64,000 bases of DNA from Burhinus oedicnemus. Lineage: Eukaryota > Chordata > Aves > Charadriiformes > Burhinidae. The translations under genes were made by a program, and so were the position numbers. Positions within the stretch are counted from its first letter, which is position 1; each line of letters starts with the position of its first letter. Where the stretch lies: the NCBI GenBank assembly GCA_008921705.1, contig VFFE01007030.1, positions 11,314-75,313 on the forward strand, read 5' to 3'. This document shows, piece after piece, positions 63,288-64,000 of this stretch. The notes under the pieces are model-generated. The model was not told the DNA's origin. It was given only the letters and a program-made list of their open reading frames with translations, and ran no database searches.

Positions 63288-64000
63288 ACGGGGTGGTGGG
63301 AAGACAAAGAAGAATTACTTATGTGATACATGTAGGAGCATATGTTGCAGCGGTTCCATTGTTATTTTACAAGCAGGTGAATTCTTGCTGTCATGCCTCC
63401 AAAAGATGGAGGGGCAAACAAAAACTGGCCATCCCACACCATGAATCAACAGCCTTAGTTTTTTACAACTGAAGTTCCATAGAGACCTAGAATGTCACTG
63501 CCACATCTATAATATCCATGAACTCGGCACGGCTGCTGAGTACTGCCTAAGGCTACACAAGATCCTACAAACTAGGTACTCTCATGCCTAAATCACTTCA
63601 ACAAAAGATTCAGTCTGATACATATTCTAGGTATATACGTCGCATGGACAGACACAGTGTCTTGCACTGAGCTTAGTCACACTAAACTCAGCAGAGGCAG
63701 TCACTTGTGTTCAAGAACAAGAAAAAAACAAAGGAAGAGCAAACTCTTCTCTCCTTTACACTAAATAGTCCCTGGATTCAAACAAAGAACAGAAGTCCTG
63801 AAGTACCAGATATGTCCAGCCTACATGGGTATCTTAAGGCTACAGAGGTATAGTCTCACTTGTGAAAGCTCTCTCTGGCCAAGATACTGCAATTAAAATT
63901 TAAAAAAAAAAATATCTATGGGTACTAAGATTATAGAAAGCCTTTTCCAGTAGTAGCTGCAAGGACTGAAGACATCACTCTCTTGTCTTTACCACCTTGT

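Larger units (their letters stand above)
62157..64000 (-). other. DYRK1A: DYRK1A intron 1 (part)
   Basis: Sequence upstream of exon 2. It contains an A/C-rich tract (62821-62883) and a (CA)n microsatellite at 63270-63287. No exon 1 or CpG-rich promoter is visible before the window ends. Confidence 0.8.

Overview
The window is vertebrate nuclear DNA, most probably from a bird. Coding sequence is sparse and split into short exons with GT/AG splice sites. The interspersed repeats are CR1 LINE fragments with the 3' ends typical of birds, and no mammalian SINEs were seen. There are no bacterial-style operons and no recognisable rRNA, tRNA or CRISPR loci.

The one gene I can support is DYRK1A, a dual-specificity, tyrosine-phosphorylation-regulated kinase, on the minus strand. 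Six exons are placed to the base, using the human numbering with exon 1 non-coding. Exon 2 is 62077-62156 (start codon at 62086). Exon 3 is 28634-28839, exon 4 is 18096-18188, exon 5 is 17053-17241, exon 6 is 16163-16310 and exon 7 is 12314-12600. Joined, they give residues 1-311 without a frame break. These cover the divergent N-terminus, the bipartite nuclear localisation signal, the DYRK-homology box, the N-lobe, and the catalytic loop and DFG motif. Exon 1 should lie beyond base 64000. The exons for the activation loop, the rest of the C-lobe and the Ser/Thr- and His-rich tail were not found anywhere below 12314.

Layout from low to high coordinates: 1-2090 is a degenerate, nearly pure-purine satellite. 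2091-7550 is AT-rich DNA with no assignable gene. 7550-10125 looks like a 3' untranslated region and may be the end of DYRK1A. 10126-10145 is an assembly gap of 20 N between A-runs. 10146-18095 holds exons 7 to 5 and their introns. 18096-28839 holds exons 4 and 3 around a 10.4 kb intron carrying a fairly intact CR1 fragment. 28840-62076 is a 33 kb intron with a CpG-rich, CCAAT-box-rich island (41.39-42.91 kb) that may be an internal or bidirectional promoter. 62077-64000 is exon 2 and part of intron 1.

The observations most worth checking are these. (1) A tandem acceptor at exon 4 whose upstream site would create an immediate stop. (2) The absence of DYRK1A exons 8 onward, with a gap where they might belong. 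(3) An overlapping upstream reading frame that crosses the exon 2-3 junction. (4) The intronic CpG island. I saw no sign of a wholly new gene system.
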